64,000 nucleotides of DNA from Poriferisodalis sp965208895 (lineage in GTDB: Bacteria; Actinomycetota; Acidimicrobiia; Acidimicrobiales; Poriferisodalaceae): assembly GCF_965208895.1 (NCBI RefSeq), contig NZ_OZ242363.1, positions 2,604,001-2,668,000 of the forward strand, given 5' to 3'. Under the pieces are notes generated by a model that had not been told where the DNA came from, did no database searches, and worked only from the letters and a program-made list of their open reading frames with translations. Positions 8,748 to 16,289 of this stretch are shown in pieces. Position 1 is the first letter of the stretch. Every line of letters starts with the position of its first letter. The translations under genes were made by a program, and so were the position numbers.

Positions 8748-10367
8748 ATGCCCGCTCGGCAGCGCTGGGCCCGATGGCTGCTCTGGCTCGTGCTGGTGAT
8801 CGCGATCGCAGTGGGCGCCGGCAGCCGGCTGTTGGACAGCCTGCCCTCGACTCCGTCGCACGCTTCGGTGGCGCCGAGCGTGCTGTATGACCGCCACGGC
8901 ACGCCGATTGTCGAGATCGGCCCGAGTGTCCCGCACGCATCGCTGGGCCTCGAGGACATGGCGCCTGCACTCGTCGACGCCATGGTTGCGGTGCTGGACC
9001 CGAGCTTTCTGGAACGAGAGGGCGTCGATGCCGCGACGTATGCGGCATCGCTGCGTCGCGCCAGGGGCGGTCCTGAACCGGCGAGCGAAGGGATCATGCG
9101 CAGGTACCTCGACATGGTCCACCATGCGCGCGACGGCAGCCTCGACGAAGCACGCATGCTGCTGGCGGAGTTGCGGCTGGGACGCGAGCTCAGCCGGCCG
9201 GAGATTCTCGAGCGATTTGCCAACATCGCCTATCTGGGTCGTGGTGCCTACGGCGTGCATGCCGCGGCCAACGCGTGGTATGGCGTCGCAGCCTCGGACC
9301 TCACGGTGACGCAGGCGGCGTTCATCGCATCACTCGTCGACGCCCCCGGGGGCGTCGATGCCGCGTCGGGACCTTCCGACGATCCGAACCAGTCAGCGCG
9401 GCTGCGCCGTGATCGGGTGCTGCTGGCGATGTTCGAACACGAGGTGCTCACATCCGACGAGCTGGCTGCGGGACGATCCACCCGCGTCGAGGCCGGCATC
9501 CGCCCGGCGACCGGCCTCGGTGTCGGCGCGGCCGACCCTGAGGCCCCTGACGTCGCGGCAGGCGGGTTTGTCCGGATGCTCATCGCCGACGCCGGCTTGG
9601 GCGCGGCAGTGGGGTGGGCGTACATCGAGCTCGTGGAGAGGTACGGCATTCACCGGGTCGTCACCGGTGGCCTGCACGTCACGACCAGTCTCGATCTGGA
9701 GGCCCAGCGTGCAGCGCTGCGTGCCGTTCGCCGCCAGATCGGCGACACCACGAGTGGCGATGTCGGCGTCGACGTCGTTGTGCTGGACCGCAGTGGCGAC
9801 GTGCGTGTCCTGGTGACCGCCTCCCGGGCCACTCCGGCAGTCGACATCGATGTGGCGTCGCTGATGCGGCCGCGGCCGGTGGGGGATCTGCTCGGCGCCG
9901 CAGCAGCTGACCTGCAGCGCTGGATCGCGCCAGACGTAGCTGACGAGGTGGTCGCTCAGACTGCAGACGCCGCGCAGGTTGCAGCGGCATTCAGCGTTGC
10001 CGCTACCGGCGGGGAGGAGCGCACCCCCCGGATCGTGCTCGAAACCGGTGACGGCGCGCCGAACCTGTCGCTGACCGAGCGCACTACCGACCGTTGGCTG
10101 ATGCAGCGCACCGCGGTTGGGGAGCCAGCGTCGATCTCGGACCTGAGGGCGGGCATGGCCACGTTCACCCTGCCGTGGGGTGCATCGGCGCTCGGCCGTG
10201 CCGGGGTCTCCCCGCAGACTGGCGACGCGTGGTTCGCCGGTTGGACCGATCACTACACCGCCGCGGTGCGGGTCACTGCGAGCTCGCCGCCGGGCGAGCT
10301 CGACGCTGCGTCACGGGCGAATGAGTTGTTCACGACAGTGCTGGACACGCTGCACTCCGTGCCGTAG
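8748..10367 (+). CDS. class A penicillin-binding-protein-like protein, catalytic motifs lost
   Basis: 539 residues with an N-terminal signal anchor (about 12-28). The order matches a bifunctional PBP: a GT51 transglycosylase-like domain (LSRPEILERFANIAYLGRGA, TVTQAAFIASLV), then a transpeptidase-like domain starting at GGLHVTTSLDLEAQRAA and ending with DAWFAGWTDHYTAAVRV. Key residues are gone: the catalytic Glu in IxxEDxxF reads VAVLDPSF, the GGSTITQQ motif is absent, no SxxK is visible, and the KTG position reads RAG. It sits where mycobacteria keep ponA1, before rpsF. It is probably a non-enzymatic cell-wall scaffold. Confidence 0.8.
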   Translation: MPARQRWARWLLWLVLVIAIAVGAGSRLLDSLPSTPSHASVAPSVLYDRHGTPIVEIGPSVPHASLGLEDMAPALVDAMVAVLDPSFLEREGVDAATYAASLRRARGGPEPASEGIMRRYLDMVHHARDGSLDEARMLLAELRLGRELSRPEILERFANIAYLGRGAYGVHAAANAWYGVAASDLTVTQAAFIASLVDAPGGVDAASGPSDDPNQSARLRRDRVLLAMFEHEVLTSDELAAGRSTRVEAGIRPATGLGVGAADPEAPDVAAGGFVRMLIADAGLGAAVGWAYIELVERYGIHRVVTGGLHVTTSLDLEAQRAALRAVRRQIGDTTSGDVGVDVVVLDRSGDVRVLVTASRATPAVDIDVASLMRPRPVGDLLGAAAADLQRWIAPDVADEVVAQTADAAQVAAAFSVAATGGEERTPRIVLETGDGAPNLSLTERTTDRWLMQRTAVGEPASISDLRAGMATFTLPWGASALGRAGVSPQTGDAWFAGWTDHYTAAVRVTASSPPGELDAASRANELFTTVLDTLHSVP

Positions 10368-10444
10368 CGGACACGCGCGGATGTGGCCCGCCGGAAATTC
10401 AGTGTGCGATCGACGAACTCTGGGCCTAGCGTTGCGGGCGCACC

Positions 10445-10560
10445 ACGGGCACTTGGTTGCCCGTCCAGCCGCAAGCGTCCTCGACGCTTGCTGCGAGCCC
10501 GCTCATTGGGGCCGGGTTCGCAAGGTGGGTGCACCAACCAGTCCCTGCCCCGCGAGGGGC
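10445..10560 (+). promoter_or_regulatory. structured leader of the rpsF operon
   Basis: Three strong hairpins precede rpsF: 10445-10464 (perfect 7-bp stem, loop CTTGGT), 10471-10491 (perfect 9-bp stem, 3-base loop) and 10547-10560 (GCCCC/GGGGC with a GCGA loop). None is followed by a T-run, so they look like a regulatory leader, perhaps ribosomal-protein autoregulation, rather than terminators. The 228-bp spacer 10368-10595 holds no gene. Confidence 0.5.
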
Positions 10561-10595
10561 CCCGCCCCGGCGGGTCCACAGGAGGTCGCCCCCAA

Positions 10596-10931
10596 TTGCG
10601 CGTGTACGAGCTGATGGTCATCTGCGACGGTGACTTGGAGAATGCTGAAGCCCGCAAGGCCATGGACGAAGTCCAAGGCCGGATTTCGGAGATCGGCGAG
10701 GTCGCCTCGTTCGATTTCTGGGGTCTGCGCGATTTTGCGTACGAGATCAACCACAAGACACGCGGCTACTACTCGGTGATCGAGTTGCGGGCTGAGCCCG
10801 GAGCCATGGACCCAGTTGAGCGGTATCTGCGGATCGCGGACGAAGTTGTCCGCCACAAGCTCATCAGACTCCCCGACGACGAAGCGCAACGGCGCGGATT
10901 GCTCGGCGAGGAGTCGACCAACAGCCACTAA
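10596..10931 (+). CDS. rpsF: 30S ribosomal protein S6
   Basis: 111 residues. The S6 fold is recognised by the opening RVYELMVICDGDL and by FWGLRDFAYEINHKTRGYYS; S6 pairs with S18 on the small-subunit platform. The start is a TTG at 10596, supported by an AGGAGG (10580-10585) ten bases upstream; the first ATG would remove beta-strand 1. It heads the rpsF-ssb-rpsR-rplI cluster, with ssb 11 bases downstream. Confidence 0.96.
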   Translation: MRVYELMVICDGDLENAEARKAMDEVQGRISEIGEVASFDFWGLRDFAYEINHKTRGYYSVIELRAEPGAMDPVERYLRIADEVVRHKLIRLPDDEAQRRGLLGEESTNSH

Positions 10932-10942
10932 GCGGAGGCGTC

Positions 10943-11407
10943 ATGGCTGACAACACCATCACCGTGGTGGGAAATCTCACCCGCGATCCTGAACTTCGAT
11001 TCACTCAAACCGGCCGCGCTCGAGCAGTGCTCGGCGTCGCCGTAAACCGGCGGTGGATGAACCGCCAGACGAACGACTGGGAGGAGCAGGTCAGCTTCTT
11101 CAACGTGGTCTGCTGGGCCGAACTGGCCGAGAACGTCAGCGAGTCGCTGGCGAAGGGCAACCGCGTGGTCGTCAACGGACGGCTCGAACAGCGCAGCTGG
11201 GAAACGCCGGACGGCGAGCAGCGCAACGTCGTGGAAATTGTTGCCGACGAGATCGCACCGTCGCTGCGCTGGGCGACAGCCGAGGTCACCCGGACCCCGA
11301 GGGGGCCGGCCGGCGACGCGGGCGGGTCTCGTGAGCGTCGCGGCGGCGGAGCTTGGGAATCGGGCGACAGCCCGCCGCAGCAGTCACCTGAGGAGGAACC
11401 GTTCTAA
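10943..11407 (+). CDS. ssb: single-stranded DNA-binding protein
   Basis: 154 residues. An N-terminal OB-fold (ITVVGNLTRDPELRFTQTGR, NVVCWAELAENV) is followed by a Gly/Arg/Ser-rich disordered linker and the acidic tip EEEPF that recruits replication and repair partners. It is slightly shorter than many actinobacterial SSBs because the linker is short. The stop overlaps the rpsR start (TAATG). Confidence 0.97.
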   Translation: MADNTITVVGNLTRDPELRFTQTGRARAVLGVAVNRRWMNRQTNDWEEQVSFFNVVCWAELAENVSESLAKGNRVVVNGRLEQRSWETPDGEQRNVVEIVADEIAPSLRWATAEVTRTPRGPAGDAGGSRERRGGGAWESGDSPPQQSPEEEPF

Positions 11408-11853
11408 TGCCACCACGCAAGCGAACCGGGCGAGCCCGCACGAAGGACCTGCGCAGCCGACCGCGCCGACGCAAGGTCAGCCCGCTCACGACGGCCGGCA
11501 CGTCCTACGTCGACTACAAGGACGCAGAGCTGCTGCGGGCCTTTATCTCCGAGCGAGCCAAGATCCGGTCCCAACGCGTCTCTGGCAACAACCGCCAGCA
11601 GCAGCGTGAGGTGGCGCGCGCGATCAAGACCGCTCGGGAGATGGCGCTGATCGAGTACGCGCGTCGGCCGATGACGCAGCGCCGCGGTGACAAGCGCCGC
11701 GGCGGGCGTCCGGGCGACGACCGCCGGCCGCCTGGTGATCGAGCAGGTGGGCCTGCGGGCGACGAGCAGGCGCAGCCCGACAGCGAGATCGACGAGCAGC
11801 TCGACGAGATCGTTGATCAGGCACCTGCGCAGATCGGCGGAGAACGAGCATGA
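11407..11853 (+). CDS. rpsR: 30S ribosomal protein S18 with a long C-terminal extension
   Basis: 148 residues, while S18 is usually 75-90. The core is RKVSPLTTAGTSYVDYKDAELLRAF to YARRPMTQRR (about 22-93). The remaining 55 residues are a basic GDKRRGGRPGDDRRPPG segment and an acidic tail, probably disordered. No cysteine pair is present, so this is the zinc-independent form. It overlaps ssb by one base and rplI by four. Confidence 0.94.
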   Translation: MPPRKRTGRARTKDLRSRPRRRKVSPLTTAGTSYVDYKDAELLRAFISERAKIRSQRVSGNNRQQQREVARAIKTAREMALIEYARRPMTQRRGDKRRGGRPGDDRRPPGDRAGGPAGDEQAQPDSEIDEQLDEIVDQAPAQIGGERA

Positions 11854-12299
11854 AAATCGTTCTGCGCAGCGATGTCGACGGCGTCGGCACCGCTGGATCC
11901 GTGATCGATGTTGCGGACGGTTTCGCGCGGAATCACTTGATCCCGCGCGGGCTGGCCCTGCGGGCGATGGACGGAACCGTCGACCAGGCCGCTGCCATGG
12001 CTCGGGCACGTTCAGCGCGTGACCTGCGTGAGCGCGAGACCGCCGAGCGTGTCGCCAAAGAACTGGTCGCGAACGGTGTGACGATCGCAGCGCGCGCGGG
12101 CTCGGGCACGCACCTGTACGGATCGGTCACGACCACCGAGATCGCTGCTGCGGTGACCGCCCGTACCGGCGCTGATGTCGACCGGCGCAAGCTGTCGATG
12201 GACGCCCCGATCCGGACCATCGGCACCCACGAGGTCTCCGCACGGCTGCACCCTGAGGTGGCATTCGCGTTCAACGTCGAGGTAGTCGCGCTCGACTAG
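11850..12299 (+). CDS. rplI: 50S ribosomal protein L9
   Basis: 149 residues. The N-terminal RNA-binding domain reads MKIVLRSDVDGVGTAGSVIDVADGFARN (conserved G-x-G and the NHLIPRGLA segment), joined by a helix rich in Arg/Glu to the C-terminal domain with GSGTHLYGSVT and the IRTIGTHEV signature. Translation is coupled to rpsR through an ATGA overlap. Confidence 0.97.
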   Translation: MKIVLRSDVDGVGTAGSVIDVADGFARNHLIPRGLALRAMDGTVDQAAAMARARSARDLRERETAERVAKELVANGVTIAARAGSGTHLYGSVTTTEIAAAVTARTGADVDRRKLSMDAPIRTIGTHEVSARLHPEVAFAFNVEVVALD

Positions 12300-12397
12300 C
12301 GCTCGGTCTGCGAGCCGGGTCGGTACCCGGTCTTGCCGGCTTTGATGTGACAGCCCTGCTGTGAACTGAGGGCATGGGTACGCACCGATACACGACC

Positions 12398-12406
12398 TGT
12401 GGACAA
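12398..12406 (-). promoter_or_regulatory. DnaA box upstream of dnaB
   Basis: TTGTCCACA on the reverse strand is the form of the DnaA box favoured in high-GC actinobacteria. It lies about 100 bases before dnaB. A single box does not make an origin; a role in replication-linked control of dnaB is an inference. Confidence 0.45.
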
Positions 12407-12410
12407 CTGG

Positions 12411-12428
12411 CCGCCTGTGCACAGGCGG
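12411..12428. promoter_or_regulatory. perfect 18-bp palindrome before dnaB
   Basis: CCGCCTGTGCACAGGCGG is a perfect inverted repeat without spacer, four bases from the DnaA box. Its centre TGTGCACA also resembles two overlapping weak DnaA half-sites. It could be an operator for a dimeric regulator. Confidence 0.5.
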
Positions 12429-12504
12429 GGGCCGCGATTTCCACCGGAATTCCACGTTCTTTGCCCAAGTGCTCCACGGGGTGCACCCGGCAAGGTATGC
12501 GGCA

Positions 12505-13869
12505 ATGAGTCTTGCCGAGCTGCCGACCGATGTCGCGCGTCGAGCCGGTGGCCGGGTACCACCTCAGAACATTGACGCGGAAGAGTCCGTGCTCGGTGCG
12601 ATGCTGCTCTCGGGTGACGCCATCGGTGCCGCGGTCGAGCGTCTTGATGCCGATCATTTCTACGTCCCAGCGAATGGCTTGGTCTTCGAGGCGATCGAGT
12701 CGCTCTATGTCACCTCCGAGCCCGTCGACTGTCTGACCGTCGCCGATCAGCTCGAACGCACCGGCAACCTCGTCGCCGCCGGGGGGCCCGAGCGCCTGCT
12801 GGCACTCGAAGCCTCCACGCCGACGCTCACCCACGTCGACCGTTACGCGCGGATCGTGGAGGACAACGCGTTGCTACGGCGCTTGATCGCTGTCTCGTCA
12901 GAGATTTCCGAGCTGGCCTACAGCCGGCCCGTCGATACGGCTACAGCGATCGACCAGGCGGAGTCGATGGTGTTCAGCGTGGCCGAGCGCCGCATCGTCG
13001 ATTCCACGCAGTCGTTGCACGACTTGCTCGACGAGAGCCTGGACCGGTTGGAGGAACTGTACGAGCGGGGTGACGCGTTCTCGGGCCTTGCGACTGGTTT
13101 CGCCTCGCTGGACAGGATTCTGGCCGGCATTCAGCCGTCGTCTTTGGTGGTCGTGGGCGGCCGTCCCGCGATGGGCAAGACGGCCTTCGCATTGACGATC
13201 GCCTCCAGCGTGGCCCTCGAATTGCAGCAGCCGGTGCTGCTCTTCTCGCTGGAGATGAACCATGCCGAACTGACGGGTCGGCTGCTGGCCTCCGATGCGC
13301 GTGTCGACGCCACGCGGGTGCGTACTGGCCAGCTGCGCGCAGAGGAGTGGAACAACATCACGCGCAGCGTGGGACGCCTAGGCGATGCGCAGATGTGGAT
13401 CGACGACAATCCGAATGTGACCGTCACCGAGATCCGCGCCAAGGCCCGGCGGCTGCGCAGCCGGCTCGGCGGCTTGGGGCTCATTGTGGTCGATTATTTG
13501 CAGCTCATGAGCGGCCGCGCGAATGCCGAGAACCGCCAGGTGGAAATCGCCGAGATCTCACGTGGTCTCAAGATCTTGGCCCGTGAGCTCGAGACCCCGA
13601 TCGTGGCGCTCTCCCAGCTCAGCCGCAACCTCGAGTCCCGTAGCGACAAACGACCGATGCTGTCGGACCTGCGCGAGTCGGGTTCCATCGAGCAAGACGC
13701 GGACATCGTCATGTTCATCTACCGCGACGAGGTCTACGACGAAAACACCGCCGATCATGGGATGGCGGAGATCATCGTCGCTAAGCACCGTAACGGGCCG
13801 ACCGGCACCGCGCGCTTGGCATTCTTGTCCCAATTCACGCGCTTCGTCGACATGGCGCACGAGAACTGA
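12505..13869 (+). CDS. dnaB: replicative DNA helicase
   Basis: 454 residues. An N-terminal helical domain (VPPQNIDAEESVLGAMLLS) is followed by the RecA-like motor with Walker A GGRPAMGKTAFA, LFSLEMNHAEL, Walker B LIVVDYLQLM and the H4 LSQLSRNLESRSDKRPMLSDL region. No intein is present, unlike dnaB in some mycobacteria. The ATG at 12505 starts the usual short N-terminal tail; an in-frame ATG at 12469 would add 12 residues. It follows rplI after a 205-bp regulatory spacer. Confidence 0.96.
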   Translation: MSLAELPTDVARRAGGRVPPQNIDAEESVLGAMLLSGDAIGAAVERLDADHFYVPANGLVFEAIESLYVTSEPVDCLTVADQLERTGNLVAAGGPERLLALEASTPTLTHVDRYARIVEDNALLRRLIAVSSEISELAYSRPVDTATAIDQAESMVFSVAERRIVDSTQSLHDLLDESLDRLEELYERGDAFSGLATGFASLDRILAGIQPSSLVVVGGRPAMGKTAFALTIASSVALELQQPVLLFSLEMNHAELTGRLLASDARVDATRVRTGQLRAEEWNNITRSVGRLGDAQMWIDDNPNVTVTEIRAKARRLRSRLGGLGLIVVDYLQLMSGRANAENRQVEIAEISRGLKILARELETPIVALSQLSRNLESRSDKRPMLSDLRESGSIEQDADIVMFIYRDEVYDENTADHGMAEIIVAKHRNGPTGTARLAFLSQFTRFVDMAHEN

Positions 13870-13874
13870 TCACC

Positions 13875-14135
13875 ATGTTCGGAGTTGCCGCGCTCACCGT
13901 GCTGTCGGCTGCGGCCAACGGCGGTTCGATGTTTCTCGGCGACGATCTCATCCCGTACTTGGTGTTGGCACTGGGTGCCGCGCTGTTCGTGGGCAACGTG
14001 GCAGCCATGGTGCGGCCTCGGCGTGCCGATGAAGGCGGGCAACCGGTGCGAGCGCCAGCGCGGCGAGCGGTGCCGCTGGCACTCGTGGGATTCGTCGCGG
14101 CCCTCTGGGCCCTCGCGACGCTGCTGGCAGGATGA
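13875..14135 (+). CDS. small two-helix membrane protein
   Basis: 86 residues with two hydrophobic segments (about 21-46, LGDDLIPYLVLALGAALFVGNVAAM, and 66-85) joined by a basic loop PRRADEGGQPVRAPARR. It starts five bases after the dnaB stop and is likely co-transcribed. No function can be assigned. Confidence 0.7.
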   Translation: MFGVAALTVLSAAANGGSMFLGDDLIPYLVLALGAALFVGNVAAMVRPRRADEGGQPVRAPARRAVPLALVGFVAALWALATLLAG

Positions 14136-14139
14136 GTTG

Positions 14140-14210
14140 AGCGGGTGAGGGGAATCGAACCCCCGTTATCAGCTTGGGAAGCTGAAGTTCTGCCATTGAA
14201 CTACACCCGC
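14140..14210 (-). tRNA. tRNA-Gly (CCC)
   Basis: Cloverleaf of 71 bases: acceptor GCGGGTG/CACCCGC, anticodon stem TCAGC/GCTGA with loop TTCCCAA giving anticodon CCC, and T-arm GGGGG TTCGATT CCCCT. CCA is not encoded. It is convergent with dnaB and its follower. Confidence 0.95.
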
Positions 14211-14250
14211 GGAACGAGGCCGGAGCCTATTCAGATGGAAGGGAGCCGAG

Positions 14251-14829
14251 GTGATCTTGTCGGACCGAAGCATTCGTGAAGCGCTCGAGAAGGGCCGCAT
14301 CATGATCGAGCCGCTGGGCGACGCCGCGGTGCAGCCTTCGTCGGTGGACTTGCGGCTGGATGCCACGTTTCGGGTCTTCCGCAATCACACGCGCCAGGTC
14401 ATCGACGTCATCGAGGACCAGACCGACCTGACCGAGGAGGTAGAGGTCGCCGCGGGTGATGCATTCATCCTGCATCCCGGCGAGTTCGCCTTGGGTTCCA
14501 CCCTCGAACGCGTGGCAGTGCCCGACGATCTCGTCGGGCGCATCGAAGGCAAATCGTCGCTGGGGCGGCTCGGCCTGCTCATCCACACCACAGCCGGGTT
14601 CGTCGATCCCGGCTGGGACGGTTACCTGACCCTCGAATTGTCCAACGTGGCCAACCTGCCAATCACCCTGTATCCCAGCATGAAAATCTGCCAGATCAGC
14701 TTCATGGAGATGACCACGCCGGCCGAGCATCCCTACGGGGCTGAGCTGCTGGGGTCCAAGTACCGGGGCCAGCGCGGCCCTACGCCGAGCCGCTACCACG
14801 AGAACTTCCGCTCCCGCCGCATGCTCTGA
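14251..14829 (+). CDS. dcd: dCTP deaminase (dUMP-forming type)
   Basis: 192 residues. It has the trimeric dUTPase-like fold with VQPSSVDLRLDATFRVF, the nucleotide-binding EGKSSLGRLGLLIHTTAGF and DPGWDGYLTLELSNV. Actinobacterial homologues are bifunctional and convert dCTP straight to dUMP for thymidylate synthesis; which activity applies cannot be proven from sequence. GTG start at 14251 preceded by GGAAGGGAG. The gene stands alone between tRNA-Gly and the convergent ATPase. Confidence 0.93.
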   Translation: MILSDRSIREALEKGRIMIEPLGDAAVQPSSVDLRLDATFRVFRNHTRQVIDVIEDQTDLTEEVEVAAGDAFILHPGEFALGSTLERVAVPDDLVGRIEGKSSLGRLGLLIHTTAGFVDPGWDGYLTLELSNVANLPITLYPSMKICQISFMEMTTPAEHPYGAELLGSKYRGQRGPTPSRYHENFRSRRML

Positions 14830-15030
14830 TCGGCGGCTCGCGTGGTTTGTCACACCGCTCGGCTACCCTGGAACAAACGCGCGCACCGGAGGAGATGTCG
14901 ATGTCGCAGTCGTACACCTCCGTACCCCACCGTTGGCAATCGCCGAGCTGCGTCAGCGGATCCAAGCAGCTGCGGCTTGACGCGGGGTAGTCCCGAACGT
15001 GAAGTGCAAGCACGGTGCGCCCGTGGTGGA

Positions 15031-16197
15031 TCAGCGATTACTTGGGGAGAGGCTGGGGTCTTCCAGGACGGCATTTTGGGCGCGTTTTCTGAGCGCGTGG
15101 TGGCGGTAGGCGACGCGGGCCCCGTTCCGGTCGTCAATTGCGCCGGCGCTGAGGAGACGGCGGCGGTAGACGCGTGTGTACTGCAGGTCACGCCCGATTC
15201 GGTCGGCGATATCCGGCAGCGCGGAATCATCACCGTCATCGAGCATGGCCACGAGGAATCTGCGGTCCATGACGGAGAGCCGATTCCAGATGGGACCTGC
15301 GATCTGGCCGACCATCGCGTGGTCGGCTTCGACGATGCCCGCACGGACGTCTGCAACGCTGACGGAAGCAGCGGAGTTCGTCCGCATCTCCCATGCATGG
15401 AACCCGACGAGCTGGATCATGTAGGGATGGCCGAGCGTGGCGGCGACTGCCTCGTCCAGCGCGTCACCGTCGATGTCGCTGCTGGAGTCTTGGATCGGCT
15501 GGCGAATCGCTCGGCGGGCGTCCGCGGAGTCGAGCGCATCCAAGCGGGCGCGGGCGCATCGCTGGAGGAACGTCATGTTCGCGTCGGCCAAGTGCGTGTT
15601 CTCAATGAAGGCCAATGCGGCGGCTGCGAATGCGAGCGGCCGTTGTTTGCGTCGTGTGACGATCTGCACTGCCGACGCCACGTCGCGTACATCGTCGCGC
15701 TCGGCGTCGTGCAACTCGTCGACGGTGATGAGCAGGCCGGCGCCGATTTCTTGGAGCACCTCGGCCAACCGCTCGAGAGTGGTCAACAGGCTCGCCCCGG
15801 CCGGTGCACCATCACGGTGCCCCTCGTCGACCATCTCGATGCTTACGCCGAGTGCGCTGATCGAACTGAGGCGGGGCCGCCGAGATTCTGCCGCCAAGTC
15901 GGCGAGAAGGCGCTGGGCTTCGTTGGTGATACGTGTGGACAGCGATTCTGTCGACGCAGCGGCGGTGATCGACTGCCAACCCCGCTCGGCACAGCGGGCT
16001 TCGAGCACGTTCAGCAGAGCAGTCTTGCCGGTGCCGCGCTCGCCTGTGATGAGCAGGGTGTAATCCGGGTGTGTCGGTCCCGTGTCGAGTGCAGAATCGA
16101 ATCGCCGCAGGATGTCACCACGGCCCGCGAACAGCGGAGGCGGTGCGCCGAAGGTCGGCGCAAAGGGATTCACCGCTGGATTGGGCACGCTTCCCAC
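15031..16197 (-). CDS. AAA-type ATPase (ORC/AAA_16-like)
   Basis: About 388 residues. It begins with PFAPTFGAPPPLFAGRGDILRRF, typical of AAA_16/ORC-like ATPases, then Walker A GERGTGKTALL, Walker B LLITVDELHD, a sensor segment near LAFAAAAL, and a C-terminal winged-helix-like region (LSVMDRRFLVAMLDD, YRRRLLSAGAI). Proteins of this build often act as mobile-element or defence regulators, but no partner is adjacent. The start is uncertain: GTG at 16197 or 16188, neither with a good ribosome site. Confidence 0.75.
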   Translation of the reverse strand: MGSVPNPAVNPFAPTFGAPPPLFAGRGDILRRFDSALDTGPTHPDYTLLITGERGTGKTALLNVLEARCAERGWQSITAAASTESLSTRITNEAQRLLADLAAESRRPRLSSISALGVSIEMVDEGHRDGAPAGASLLTTLERLAEVLQEIGAGLLITVDELHDAERDDVRDVASAVQIVTRRKQRPLAFAAAALAFIENTHLADANMTFLQRCARARLDALDSADARRAIRQPIQDSSSDIDGDALDEAVAATLGHPYMIQLVGFHAWEMRTNSAASVSVADVRAGIVEADHAMVGQIAGPIWNRLSVMDRRFLVAMLDDGDDSALPDIADRIGRDLQYTRVYRRRLLSAGAIDDRNGARVAYRHHALRKRAQNAVLEDPSLSPSNR

Positions 16198-16221
16198 GGT
16201 AGCGGCTGAGCCTTCTTGCGG

Positions 16222-16262
16222 TTTTTCGTTTTTTCGCCTGTTTTCGTTTTTTCGCGTTTTTT
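16222..16262. repeat. array of five T-tracts in CG-bounded units
   Basis: Five runs of 4-6 T residues begin at 16222, 16229, 16241, 16247 and 16257, each bordered by CG or GCG. On the reverse strand they read as repeated CGAAAAAACG units just past the EtfD-like gene. In GC-rich DNA this may be a terminator region or intrinsically bent DNA. Confidence 0.6.
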
Positions 16263-16289
16263 CGCGTCTCGTCGCCGCGATTGGGCGAC

